Source: Candidatus Gastranaerophilales bacterium (GTDB taxonomy: Bacteria; Cyanobacteriota; Vampirovibrionia; Gastranaerophilales; Gastranaerophilaceae). Taken from it: a stretch of 64,000 nucleotides of DNA. The stretch is from assembly GCA_944326425.1 (NCBI GenBank), contig CALVDX010000003.1:94983-158982 (forward strand), read 5' to 3'. The stretch's first letter is position 1. Each line of letters starts with the position of its first letter. The notes under the pieces are model-generated. The model saw only the letters and a list, made by a program, of their open reading frames with translations. It was not told where the DNA came from and ran no database searches. Of this stretch, positions 1 to 8,317 are shown one piece after another. The translations under genes were made by a program, and so were the position numbers.

Positions 1-144
1 CGGCAAAATTCTTATGAAGTTCTTTCTGATTTTGCCTGAAATATGGGCTAAAATTTCGTGACCGTTTTCAAGCTGTACACGAAACATTGCGTTTGGCATT
101 GCTTCCAGAATAGTACCTTCAATTTCTATGACATCTTTAGACAT
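1..144 (-). CDS. infA: Translation initiation factor IF-1 (partial, 3' end outside window)
   Basis: The first 48 codons read [20 protein letters not shown] and continue to RKNFIRILP, the conserved S1/OB-fold N-terminal two thirds of IF-1 (family length about 72 residues). IF-1 binds the A site of the 30S subunit and helps IF-2 and IF-3 select the start codon. The ATG at 144 is preceded by a GAGGA ribosome binding site. The gene is cut by the window edge. In many bacteria infA lies in or next to the spc operon, but here it is about 23 kb from secY. I am confident of identity. Confidence 0.93.
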   Translation of the reverse strand, partial: MSKDVIEIEGTILEAMPNAMFRVQLENGHEILAHISGKIRKNFIRILP

Positions 145-193
145 ATTGTCCTCATTTTTCGGCTATCAACGTGCGTAATTAACGCTTATTTTA

Positions 194-221
194 ATCTTAC
201 CCGCTAAAATTCAAAATGCAA
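194..221 (-). promoter_or_regulatory. Putative sigma-70 promoter of infA
   Basis: On the minus strand TTGCAT (216-221) and TAAGAT (194-199) are separated by 16 bp, about 50 bp upstream of the infA start. The same GCTTGCATTT context recurs in the putative rpsE promoter. This is a sequence match only. Confidence 0.4.
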
Positions 222-373
222 GCAATTTTGAGGATAATAGTACAGAAAATGTATATTAAACAAATGAATGTTTTAATAATTTATGCACGCATTCCTTGTA
301 TTACGCATTCTCCCGAACTCAGTAGTTTTAATCTTTTCAGGAATTTATCTTAATAATTCTTAATATAATAAAA

Positions 374-399
374 AATGATTGCCTATAAAAACAATCATT
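374..399 (-). terminator. Putative terminator of the prs-surE unit
   Basis: AATGATTG and CAATCATT form an 8-bp stem with a 10-nt loop just downstream of surE, followed on the minus strand by a T-rich run. The stem is AT-rich, so termination may be weak. Confidence 0.5.
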
Positions 400-425
400 C
401 TTTATCGCTCAGAAGATTAAAAGAT

Positions 426-1226
426 TTAGTTATGATGAAACCAGTTACAGAATTCATCACTGCACAAGTTTTTGTTTAGCTGGTTCATTACTTCAACATT
501 TGTCATATCAAAAGTAATAGGTGTTACAGAAATTTTATTATTTCTGACTGCTGAAATATCAGTATTTGCATCTTCAGGTTCTGTGATTAATTCTCCTGCC
601 ATCCAGTAATAGACTTTACCTCTGGGGTCTATTCTTTTCTCATAATCGTCTGTAAACATTCTTTTCCCGAGTTCAGTAATTGCAATACCGCCGATATCTT
701 CTAAATCCAACCCCGGAACATTAATGTTCAAAATTGTTTTGGGCGGAATAATTGTCGGATCAAGTTTATCAACAAAAGCCGCAATACAGGCAGCCGAAAC
801 TTTAAAATCTTCATACTCGTTGCGCATACTGGCCAGCGAGGTTGCTATACTCGGAAATCCAAGCATTGCCCCTTCCATTGCACAGCTTACCGTGCCGGAA
901 TACAGAATATCAGCGCCGAGGTTTGGTCCGTGGTTAATTCCGGATATTACCAGATCCGGCATTTCATCTTCTGACAAAATAGCATTCAGCGCAATTTTTA
1001 CACAGTCCCCCGGTGTACCGGTTGTCATCCAGCAGCGTTTTGTACCGTATTTAGCATCAACTTCTTCTACTCTTAACGGAGTATGCAAGGTTAAAGAGTG
1101 TCCGGCAGCACTTCTTTCCCTGTCCGGGGCAACGATATAAACATCGTTCTTTAAACTAAGTGCTTCGGCCAGCGCACGAATACCGTTTGCCAAAATACCA
1201 TCATCATTTGAAATCAAAATCTTCAT
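426..1226 (-). CDS. surE: 5'/3'-nucleotidase SurE
   Basis: SurE is a metal-dependent nucleoside-5'(3')-monophosphate phosphatase of the stationary-phase survival family. The start MKILISNDDG carries the metal-binding DD pair. The RSAAGHSLT segment supplies the conserved Ser, and SGINHGPNLG the conserved Asn of the active site. The length of 266 residues fits the family (about 250-270). I chose the internal ATG at 1226, because it begins exactly at the conserved N-terminus and follows an AGGGAG site; the longer frame adds 15 unconserved residues. It lies 72 bp downstream of prs on the same strand and is probably co-transcribed, linking PRPP and nucleotide turnover. Confidence 0.95.
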   Translation of the reverse strand: MKILISNDDGILANGIRALAEALSLKNDVYIVAPDRERSAAGHSLTLHTPLRVEEVDAKYGTKRCWMTTGTPGDCVKIALNAILSEDEMPDLVISGINHGPNLGADILYSGTVSCAMEGAMLGFPSIATSLASMRNEYEDFKVSAACIAAFVDKLDPTIIPPKTILNINVPGLDLEDIGGIAITELGKRMFTDDYEKRIDPRGKVYYWMAGELITEPEDANTDISAVRNNKISVTPITFDMTNVEVMNQLNKNLCSDEFCNWFHHN

Positions 1227-1298
1227 GATAAGCTCCCTATATAATATCCACCTAATTATATAGTACCACAATTTTCAAATTTTGTACCGCAGAATAAT

Positions 1299-2309
1299 TT
1301 AAACTTTCATTTCTTTTTCAAAGCCGAAAAGTGAGCTTACGGATTCTTCATCATGAATTCTTGAAATGGCCTGTCCCAGCAACGGTGCTACTGATAATTG
1401 AACAATATTTTCAGGAAGCTTTTCTTTATCCCACGGGATGGAATTTGTTACAATGCAAAGTTCAATTGGTGCATTTTTAAGTCTTTCTATAGCCGGCCCC
1501 GAAAAAATAGCATGTGAAGCACATACATAAACCTGTTTTGCACCCTTGGACTTAAGAAGTTTTGCTGCTTCGCAGATAGTTCCTGCAGTATCAATCATAT
1601 CGTCAAACATTATACATACTTTACCATCTACGTCGCCTATTACATGCGAGGCAATTGCTTCATTATGTTTGTCTCTCCTTTTATCAATAATAGCAAGCGG
1701 ACAATCAATTTTCTTGGCAAACTGTCTTGTTCTTTGTACCCCGCCTGTATCAGGACTTACCGCAACCATATCATCTGCCGGTATATTAAGGCTTTTAATA
1801 TAATCAACAAGTATAGGAGTTGCAAAAATATGATCAACAAGGATATTAAAGAAGCCTTGGATTTGACCGGTATGTAAATCCATTGCAAGAACTCTGTCCG
1901 TACCGGCAGTGGTCAATAAATCCGCAACAAGTTTAGCTGTAATAGCTTCTCTGCCGGAAGTTTTTCTGTCCTGTCTTGCATATCCGTAATAAGGAATAAC
2001 CGCAGTAATACTTTTAGCGCTTGCACGCTTAAAGGCATCAATAATGATAAGAAGTTCCATTAAATTTTCGTTAACAGGATTGCAAAGCGGCTGGATAATA
2101 AAGACATCGTCGCCTCTAACACTTTCTTTAACCTGAACATAAATTTCGCCGTCAGCAAAATTTTTAACAACCATAGGACCGACTGTTGTCCCAAGATAAT
2201 CCGCAATTTCCTGAGCGAGTTTCGGGTTTGAGCGCCCGGCAAAAAGTTTAATGTCGTGAGTTGGATTGACTGCTTTTTCAAGCTGCGGATAAGAAACTTC
2301 AAGAACCAT
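1299..2309 (-). CDS. prs: Ribose-phosphate pyrophosphokinase (PRPP synthetase)
   Basis: Makes 5-phosphoribosyl-1-pyrophosphate from ribose 5-phosphate and ATP, the precursor of purines, pyrimidines, His, Trp and NAD. Family signatures are clear: KLFAGRSNPKLAQEIA at the N-terminus, DLHTGQIQGFF (metal/ATP site), SPDTGGVQRTRQFAKK, and the PRPP-binding loop FDDMIDTAGT. At 336 residues it is slightly longer than the usual 310-320, through an N-terminal extension of about 20 residues. The ATG at 2309 is preferred over one 15 bp upstream because AAAGGA sits 6 bp before it. Probably in an operon with surE. Confidence 0.96.
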   Translation of the reverse strand: MVLEVSYPQLEKAVNPTHDIKLFAGRSNPKLAQEIADYLGTTVGPMVVKNFADGEIYVQVKESVRGDDVFIIQPLCNPVNENLMELLIIIDAFKRASAKSITAVIPYYGYARQDRKTSGREAITAKLVADLLTTAGTDRVLAMDLHTGQIQGFFNILVDHIFATPILVDYIKSLNIPADDMVAVSPDTGGVQRTRQFAKKIDCPLAIIDKRRDKHNEAIASHVIGDVDGKVCIMFDDMIDTAGTICEAAKLLKSKGAKQVYVCASHAIFSGPAIERLKNAPIELCIVTNSIPWDKEKLPENIVQLSVAPLLGQAISRIHDEESVSSLFGFEKEMKV

Positions 2310-2395
2310 TTTAAATCCTTTCATACGATTTGTGATGTTTTTATAATAATAGAAAATTATATATTTTAACAGTATTTTTTAAGAAAAATTAAGAC

Positions 2396-2418
2396 GGGCT
2401 GATATATACTATCAGCCC
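2396..2418 (-). terminator. Rho-independent terminator after the 148-residue membrane protein
   Basis: GGGCTGATA pairs with TATCAGCCC around a 5-nt loop, extended by flanking C-G pairs, and is followed on the minus strand by a T-rich run. It lies between the 2441-2887 gene and prs. Confidence 0.75.
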
Positions 2419-2440
2419 GCCCTTAATATTCTTTTAATGA

Positions 2441-2887
2441 TTATGCTGTAGCGCCGTCATTGCCGGCACCGCCGCCTTTTTTTGCAAATAATTTTGCAAT
2501 CGGATCATAGGTATATTTTTTTACAAATTTTGCAGAAGTATGTGCTCCGTCAATACATTTGTTTATACCTTTTTGCATAAAGTTTAAATCTTTACCTTCT
2601 TTTGCAACAAATTTGCCGAAAGTATGTTTACCGATTTTTAGCCCTTTGCCTCTGCCTAAAAGTGCGGCCAGCGTATATAACCCTGCCGCTGCAACTACGC
2701 CGGCACCGATAGCAATGTTTCTTCCGGTGTGGGATTCTTCGCGTTCAAAAGAATCATGATCTTTCCTTCCTTCAAAATTTGCAGTACCAACAGGCGGCTC
2801 TTGTGCTTTTTTATAAGCTTTCGTTTCTGTTGCTGTTTCCGGAACAGTGTAAACTCCGTAACTTTTGTAGCCGACACCTTCAACCAT
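2441..2887 (-). CDS. Small lineage-specific membrane protein
   Basis: Not recognised as a known family. The 148-residue protein begins MVEGVGYKSYGVYTVPETAT and has a polar, Lys/Glu-rich first half. One hydrophobic segment follows (IAIGAGVVAAAGLYTLAALL, about residues 57-76), then a basic C-terminal half ending in a Gly/Ala tail. A strong AGGAGG site lies 6 bp before the ATG. The layout (short polar leader, one or two hydrophobic stretches, basic tail) and the 5' leader resemble the 126-residue gene at 17221-17601, so the two may belong to one lineage-specific group. Function unknown. It is likely to be real because it has a strong ribosome binding site, an upstream TATAAT and its own terminator. 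Confidence 0.75.
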   Translation of the reverse strand: MVEGVGYKSYGVYTVPETATETKAYKKAQEPPVGTANFEGRKDHDSFEREESHTGRNIAIGAGVVAAAGLYTLAALLGRGKGLKIGKHTFGKFVAKEGKDLNFMQKGINKCIDGAHTSAKFVKKYTYDPIAKLFAKKGGGAGNDGATA

Positions 2888-3052
2888 AATTTACCTCCTA
2901 AGTATAATTAATTAAACACTAACCTTTTTCATTATACTTTTATAAAGTTTTAAGAATATTATTTATTGCTAAAATTTAATATAAAATTTACAAATGTTTA
3001 CAATTAATAATCGGAGGAATAAAAACAAAGTATAGGTCAAATTTTCCCTGTT

Positions 3053-6000
3053 TTAATCTCCGAAGATAATAAACGGAATATCGTGTTCTATTGCATAATC
3101 TTGCAAGAATTTTGTTCTGTCGTACGCTGATTGCCTTTGCGCTCCGTTATAACCGCGATCAGCTTTGCCGATTTCTGTTTTACCTAAGAAATCAAGCGGG
3201 TTTCCGACAGTTAGATTTATATCCCTCTCATAGGCAAAGACTGCCATTACCTCTCTGGGGTTAGAGCCGTACATTTCATTGTATCTTGTGTTAGAATTAA
3301 TTGACGCATATGCTTTTATCAGCTGCTCTCTGTATTCCGGCGGTTCAATTTCGTTTAAGGATTTGTTTTTGTTTGCTTCAACAAAACGTACATACTCCGC
3401 ATCATTCATGCCGGTAGCTTCTTTAACGAGATCAGAAATATAAACTCTGTCATATTCCCCTATTCCGCCAAATACGTAATCTCTTTTAAAATCTTCGATA
3501 AACTTTCTGAAGCCGGAGCCTGCATTCGTGTTTCCTCCGCCGTGAATGTATTTTGTGTCAAAATCAAGTACTACTCCCTGCGGGCGGAAGAAACGGTATT
3601 TGGATTCGGGACGTTCTGCATAACTTATGGATAACAAGACATCAGAGTCTATTAGTGAGAATGCATCAAACTTGGCAAGCTGGTTTTCGTAATCAAGTCC
3701 GTGTACAAAGAATTTTATATTCCCTGTGTTAACATTTTCTGTAAGTTCACTGCCTTTTTTATCGCTGCCGGCTTGCGCTGTATACCCTCTTGATACCGAG
3801 CCTTGCGGGAAGCCTATAGCCTCCCAGTCCTCAACTTCGTTAAACTTAATAACAACAAGCCCGTCAGAACGTTTGTATACTCCTTTAATATTGGTGCTGC
3901 CGTCCGGATTAACTGTAGTTATTGCCTGATTAATTTTACTTGCCTTTGGAACTTTTGTAACTGGTAAAATAGGTTGTGATACTTTTAGTTCGTCAATATA
4001 ACCTCTTATTCTTTGAGCGTAAATATCTGCTGATTGACCGAAACTTCTTACATTCCCGTTAAAATCCGTCCTTGCCTTACCTGTAGCAGAGTCATGGAAG
4101 GAATTGTCTGTTTTTACTGCTTTCAGGTCTGCGTGGGTAAACATTAATGCCATATCAAAAAGATTATCATACTGCAGGTCGTAGGCAACGGATTGCAGAC
4201 GTTTTGTTAAATCAGCCTCTGATTTTGCAGTGTTTGCATAAGCCAGCCATTCGTGATGTCTTGTAAGTGTGTACAGCTTAATTTCTTCATCTCTTGTGAG
4301 ATTAAACTTTTTACTTATAAAGAACGTATCAAAGCTGCCTTGAGCAGCGTGAGTTCTGTCGCTGAACCCTTCTTTTTTAGTAACATCATGCAACAGGGAG
4401 GCAAGCATCATTATCTTTTTATCAGAGTCGTTCAGAGTTTGGAATTTGGGATCCTGCGTTACTTTTTGCATAACTTTAAGCGAGTGTGTAAAAACGTCAT
4501 AATCGTGCGCACCGTGCTGTGTTTTCCCGATTTCAGTTCTTAATTCGGGTATTATGTCTACAATGTCGTTCAAAAGCTTTTCAACCTGAGGGTTGCTGCA
4601 TCTTATCGGATTTTGTTCTGAAAAACGGATAACATCGGGGCGGAGTGCTTCAACTACGGCTTTTGTATTCGGGTCTGTAATATCTGCCAGCTTTTTGCCG
4701 TTGTTGAGGTTTACCGGATAACCCGTTATAGAAAATCCCGTTTTATTTTGTTTGTTGTGGTGGAGTTCAAACCCGAAGTAGTCATAGACTTTTTGTTGTT
4801 CGTTTCTTGACAGTTTTTTTATTTTTTCAAGCACGTTAGTAATAAATTCATCTTTAGAGTACTCCTGCCTGATTTGTAAATTAGAAAAATCTGTATCGGA
4901 AAGTTTTGCAAGGTTAGAGGCAAGACTGCTCATATTTTGATTAAATTCCGTTATTCTTTCAGGCGGTTCAATTGTTCTAATATCAACACCTAAAGATTTA
5001 ACAATAGCCGGCAGCAGTGAACAGTAGGTTTCGCTGTCAGTCGGAATGAGCGGGAAATGTTTCTTTAAGTCATCGCTTATATTAAACAATGCCGCGTTGT
5101 TGGCTACAAGCTTACGTAAAAGGTTTTGTTTCCCTTCCATCGGAATTTCGTTAATATTTGTTTTGCCGTATAAATCAAGGTTTTGTGCCGTAAATAGAAG
5201 ATCTGACTTTGAAAGTTGCAAAACTCTCATAAGTCTTTCATTCGAAAGAATTTCATCAGCACTCATTACTTTATCAGAAGTGTCTGCATTCTTAAATATA
5301 TAGAATGCAGTTTTCATAACATCAGTGTTATTATACAGTTTTTCATCTGAAAGAATTTTATCAGCAAGTTTGAATTGTTCTGAGTTCTCAATATTAAAAA
5401 GTATATCTCTTGCTGTCACCATGTAATTTCTATTATTATACAATTTTTCATCGGAAAGAAGCTTATCAAGAATTTGAATTTTTGCAATCGCGCTCTCATG
5501 ACTAGTAGTATTTTTAAGTATCTCTCCTATATGATTGCCCATTAAACATCCATTGTTATACCATTTTTCATTAGAGAGAATTTTATCAATAAGCATTAAT
5601 TGGTTGGGAGTGTTTGTATACGTAAGTATTTGGTATACAGAATTTATGATGTGGGTATTATTATACAACTTTTCGTCAGAAAGGATTTTATCAGCAAGCA
5701 TTACTTTATCAGGAGTATTTGCCTCCTTAAGTATATTGTGTGCAGTCTTCATAACATTAGTGTTATTATACAGTTTTTCATCCGAAATAATCTTATCAAG
5801 AATTTTAACTTGTTCCTGTGTATTAATCCAAAAAATACTACCTTTTTCTTTATATGATACCCCATCATTCCATACAACTGCATTGTCACATAGTTGATGC
5901 ATCAACATGTCATTGTTATACCATTTTTCATCAGAGAGAATTTTATTCATAATTTGAATGTTATATTCATTCCAGTCATAATGGACAGTCATATTAAGTT

Positions 6001-6742
6001 TTTTTAGTTTAGTTTTAACATCATTTTTCATTTTATTAAATTCTTCAATTGACAAATCTTCCTTAAATGACGGAATTGCGTTGTTTTTTTCCTTCGCCAA
6101 AGACAAAACAACAAATGCAAGTTCGTTTTCATCCCTGGCTTTGCAAAGAACGCGGTTGTTTTCTTTTATGTTATACGTTCCATCCTTCATTTTTTCGATT
6201 TTGACATTAGAGAGGGCGGATGCATTCTGGCTTGCACCGTGCATTCTGGCACCTGCAATCATCATCCCGAAGTTCATAAGCCCGTTTTGTTCAAGTGATT
6301 CTCTTAGGGAAAGGTCCGATGTTAACCTGTCAAAGAGTACATCTGCTGTCGTTTCGGTAGTTGTGCCTGCAACAAGAGTAAATTTGTGGGAAGAGATAAT
6401 TGATTTAAAGAAGTTGGGGTTTTTAGAGAGGACTTTTTGAACAGCATTCCCGAGCGGTCCTGAAACGTACGCAGCGAAATAGTTGTACATTAAACCGCTT
6501 TTTAATTGTTCCCAGGCTTCTTTACCTTTGTCTAAAGTTAACCCCTCGTTACTTGTAAGCCCTCCTACGATTGTCTCTGCCGCGGAGAGAGCCGCCATAG
6601 ATGTGGTCATACCGGCTTTAAAAACCTGCTTACCCGCTATTGTCCCGAGGGTTTTCACTGCTTTATTCTTTAACATAAGAACCGTGGCGGATCCTGCGGT
6701 TAAAAAAGAAGTACCGATTATTGCCGCGGTCTCTAATAACAT
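3053..6742 (-). CDS. Large repeat protein with an HD phosphohydrolase-like domain (C-terminal part of a split gene)
   Basis: 1,229 residues from the first ATG. Residues 1-130 are hydrophobic and Gly/Ala-rich. About 265-510 hold seven degenerate units of 35-50 residues keyed on K(I/L)LSDEKLYNN. About 745-900 resemble an HD metal-dependent phosphohydrolase: H in HDYDVFTHSLKVM, the HD pair in MLASLLHDVTKKEG, then RHHEWL and FTHADL. The last 260 residues are an unrecognised domain ending IPFIIFGD. No Shine-Dalgarno site precedes the ATG at 6742, and the reading frame stays open upstream until the TAA that ends the 6794-7768 ORF. The two are therefore probably one gene interrupted by a single stop. 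Substrate and role are unknown. The HD assignment rests on motif order only. Confidence 0.7.
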   Translation of the reverse strand: MLLETAAIIGTSFLTAGSATVLMLKNKAVKTLGTIAGKQVFKAGMTTSMAALSAAETIVGGLTSNEGLTLDKGKEAWEQLKSGLMYNYFAAYVSGPLGNAVQKVLSKNPNFFKSIISSHKFTLVAGTTTETTADVLFDRLTSDLSLRESLEQNGLMNFGMMIAGARMHGASQNASALSNVKIEKMKDGTYNIKENNRVLCKARDENELAFVVLSLAKEKNNAIPSFKEDLSIEEFNKMKNDVKTKLKKLNMTVHYDWNEYNIQIMNKILSDEKWYNNDMLMHQLCDNAVVWNDGVSYKEKGSIFWINTQEQVKILDKIISDEKLYNNTNVMKTAHNILKEANTPDKVMLADKILSDEKLYNNTHIINSVYQILTYTNTPNQLMLIDKILSNEKWYNNGCLMGNHIGEILKNTTSHESAIAKIQILDKLLSDEKLYNNRNYMVTARDILFNIENSEQFKLADKILSDEKLYNNTDVMKTAFYIFKNADTSDKVMSADEILSNERLMRVLQLSKSDLLFTAQNLDLYGKTNINEIPMEGKQNLLRKLVANNAALFNISDDLKKHFPLIPTDSETYCSLLPAIVKSLGVDIRTIEPPERITEFNQNMSSLASNLAKLSDTDFSNLQIRQEYSKDEFITNVLEKIKKLSRNEQQKVYDYFGFELHHNKQNKTGFSITGYPVNLNNGKKLADITDPNTKAVVEALRPDVIRFSEQNPIRCSNPQVEKLLNDIVDIIPELRTEIGKTQHGAHDYDVFTHSLKVMQKVTQDPKFQTLNDSDKKIMMLASLLHDVTKKEGFSDRTHAAQGSFDTFFISKKFNLTRDEEIKLYTLTRHHEWLAYANTAKSEADLTKRLQSVAYDLQYDNLFDMALMFTHADLKAVKTDNSFHDSATGKARTDFNGNVRSFGQSADIYAQRIRGYIDELKVSQPILPVTKVPKASKINQAITTVNPDGSTNIKGVYKRSDGLVVIKFNEVEDWEAIGFPQGSVSRGYTAQAGSDKKGSELTENVNTGNIKFFVHGLDYENQLAKFDAFSLIDSDVLLSISYAERPESKYRFFRPQGVVLDFDTKYIHGGGNTNAGSGFRKFIEDFKRDYVFGGIGEYDRVYISDLVKEATGMNDAEYVRFVEANKNKSLNEIEPPEYREQLIKAYASINSNTRYNEMYGSNPREVMAVFAYERDINLTVGNPLDFLGKTEIGKADRGYNGAQRQSAYDRTKFLQDYAIEHDIPFIIFGD

Positions 6743-6793
6743 TGCATTGGTTTGGGATGAGGTAATAAATTTTTCTGTTATTTCATCAGCGTT

Positions 6794-7768
6794 TTATTCT
6801 CCCATTGCATTTTTGTAGGCGGTTTTAAAGCTGCCCTCCAACTCTTCGCGGTTAAAGGATTTTGCTTTTTTATCGGCTTCGTTTTTTGCCTCCGCCAGAA
6901 TTTGAGTAAGTTTTTCTTTTAATTCAGTATCGTTCTGACATTCCTGCTTTAAATTATCAATGTATGCCTTAGCATCGTTACCAAGGATGGGAGATAAGAG
7001 TGCCGCAGGTTCAAAGCTGTCAAAATCTGTACCTTTAATTTTTTCTATCCCGAATTCAAAGTATTTGCTTAATGCTTCGCAAGTGTTTAATTCATTTAAT
7101 TGACTGTTAACCTCACCAAGCTTTTTAAAAGCTTCCGGATTAAAATCAATGCCGTAGAGATTTTTAAATTCTTTAGCAAACTCGTTTTGTTTTTTTGTTT
7201 TTGATTTTAATTGATTAAGCTTGTTGATTTCGTTTTGGAGTCCGTCCTCGTATTCAAAGACTGTACCGAAATCATTTCTTCCGGTAATAGAATCAAACAG
7301 TCCGTTGCCTATGACATTAAAACCCTGCCATACCGCATCAAAAGAAAGATATCCGATACTGTCATGGTACCCTTTAACTTTTGAGTATGCAGTATTAGCA
7401 ATCCCTGATAAAATATTAACCGCATCTTCTCTTGCCTGATTATCTTCTTTAGCCCATTTGGGAGCGGCAGGTTTTGCAGCAGGAATATCGTGAAACGACT
7501 CAAGGTAGGATTGTTGATTGTTATATCCCCAGATGCTGCCTGACTGCCGTGCCATTTTCTGCATGCGGGAGTATATTTCACTGTCGGAGCCTTCTTTGGT
7601 ATTCATCCAGGAAGCAAAGTCTGATTGAGTGAGGGCATTTTGAGAGAGCATAAATTGAGCAATTTCGTATTTCGTAAACTTTTTCCCCTGTTTACGTTCT
7701 TCGTCCTTCAACTCCTTGATATGCGACTGCGTATAGCTGTCGATTTTTGCCGATATTTCATTGCCCAA
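6794..7768 (-). CDS. N-terminal part of the split repeat/HD protein
   Basis: 324 residues, largely helical and Lys/Glu-rich, with no family I recognise. It contains SYLESFHDIPAAKPAAP (a possible linker), then long polar helices ending FKTAYKNAMGE at a TAA (6794-6796). The start is a TTG at 7768 with GGAAGG about 9 bp upstream. The next ORF (3053-6742) is in the same frame: 17 sense codons separate the TAA from its first ATG. A continuous product would have about 1,571 residues. Possible explanations are a recent nonsense mutation, readthrough, reinitiation or an assembly error. The upstream region carries one arm of the 7784/8172 inverted repeat. Confidence 0.7.
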   Translation of the reverse strand: MGNEISAKIDSYTQSHIKELKDEERKQGKKFTKYEIAQFMLSQNALTQSDFASWMNTKEGSDSEIYSRMQKMARQSGSIWGYNNQQSYLESFHDIPAAKPAAPKWAKEDNQAREDAVNILSGIANTAYSKVKGYHDSIGYLSFDAVWQGFNVIGNGLFDSITGRNDFGTVFEYEDGLQNEINKLNQLKSKTKKQNEFAKEFKNLYGIDFNPEAFKKLGEVNSQLNELNTCEALSKYFEFGIEKIKGTDFDSFEPAALLSPILGNDAKAYIDNLKQECQNDTELKEKLTQILAEAKNEADKKAKSFNREELEGSFKTAYKNAMGE

Positions 7769-7783
7769 TGCGGATTACCTTCC

Positions 7784-7815
7784 TTTATGCATCGTTTTAT
7801 ACTTTATGGTGTATA
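7784..7815 (-). repeat. Inverted-repeat arm A upstream of the split gene
   Basis: This arm matches 8172-8205 in inverted orientation over about 29 bp with one mismatch (core CGTTTTATACTTTATGGTGT). The arms are about 360 bp apart, and each points toward the gene next to it. It could be a duplicated 5'-leader/promoter element or the terminus of a small non-autonomous element. Confidence 0.7.
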
Positions 7816-8042
7816 TATCGGTATAATTTAGTAAAACTTTAGTACTTTAGAGTATATTTTTACAAAAATTTACAAAGGGGTAGAAATAATAATTTTAATT
7901 CACCCTCTGCGAAGTGAGCCATCAATGTTAGTGAAACAGTTACAGGGCGGGCATTGTTTGAGGTACGAAATACCGAGTTTGCCCGCTTGATGTTGAACTA
8001 TACAATTGATGAGCGAACGCAGCAATAGGGTGGCGGTTTTGC

Positions 8043-8066
8043 GTCTCTTTTGCCGCCAAAAGAGAC
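8043..8066. repeat. Palindrome in composite intergenic repeat (copy 1)
   Basis: GTCTCTTTTG and CAAAAGAGAC form a perfect 10-bp stem with a 4-nt loop. It occupies the same place relative to the GGTGCATAGC repeat as the 17-bp stem at 41361-41403. Confidence 0.7.
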
Positions 8067-8120
8067 CCCGTCCGGAGGACCCGCCGGAGGCGATGTTGAA
8101 ATAATAAAATCCTACTGGGT

Positions 8121-8166
8121 ACGAGGGTGCATAGCAGTCCGATAAAATAAATATTTACCCCCTTTC
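8121..8166 (+). repeat. Interspersed repeat GGGTGCATAGC...AAATATTTACCCCC (copy 1)
   Basis: Shares GGGTGCATAGC, CCGATAAAA, TAAATATTT and CCCCCT in the same order and spacing with 41416-41458, more than 33 kb away. Both copies follow a perfect hairpin. Confidence 0.7.
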
Positions 8167-8171
8167 AGGGG

Positions 8172-8205
8172 GGTATACACCATAAAGTATAAAACGGTGC
8201 ATAAG
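8172..8205 (+). repeat. Inverted-repeat arm B upstream of the helicase gene
   Basis: Reverse complement of 7784-7815 over about 29 bp with one mismatch. It reads toward the helicase start at 8318. Confidence 0.7.
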
Positions 8206-8264
8206 CGGGGAAAATCCTTAAAATCCGTTATTATTGGAATTCCCCTTTCCTATTTAAGCATATT

Positions 8265-8295
8265 TTGCCGGAAAAGATTTTATTTATTGTATAAT
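8265..8295 (+). promoter_or_regulatory. Putative promoter of the Ski2-like helicase gene
   Basis: A perfect TATAAT lies at 8290-8295. The best -35 match is TTGCCG at 8265-8270 with a long 19-bp spacer. AGGAG precedes the ATG at 8318. Confidence 0.4.
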
Positions 8296-8317
8296 TAAAA
8301 TAAGAATAGGAGTTTGT

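Larger units (their letters stand above)
145..425. other. Intergenic region between infA and surE
   Basis: This 281-bp AT-rich stretch holds the putative infA promoter at its left end and the surE terminator hairpin near 374-399. I see no ORF with a ribosome binding site and no structured RNA here. Confidence 0.6.
7769..8317. other. 549-bp intergenic region with nested palindromes
   Basis: Divergent intergenic region between the split gene and the helicase. It is bounded by the inverted arms at 7784 and 8172. Inside are a GC-rich hairpin centred near 7975 (GCGGGCA...TGCCCGC around GGTACGAAATACC), a perfect 10-bp stem at 8043-8066 and a composite repeat (8121-8166) also found near 41.4 kb. 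I see no convincing ORF. Confidence 0.6.

Noticed and set aside
724..1140. Plus-strand ORF opposite surE
   Set aside because: Shadow frame of a well-conserved gene on the other strand.
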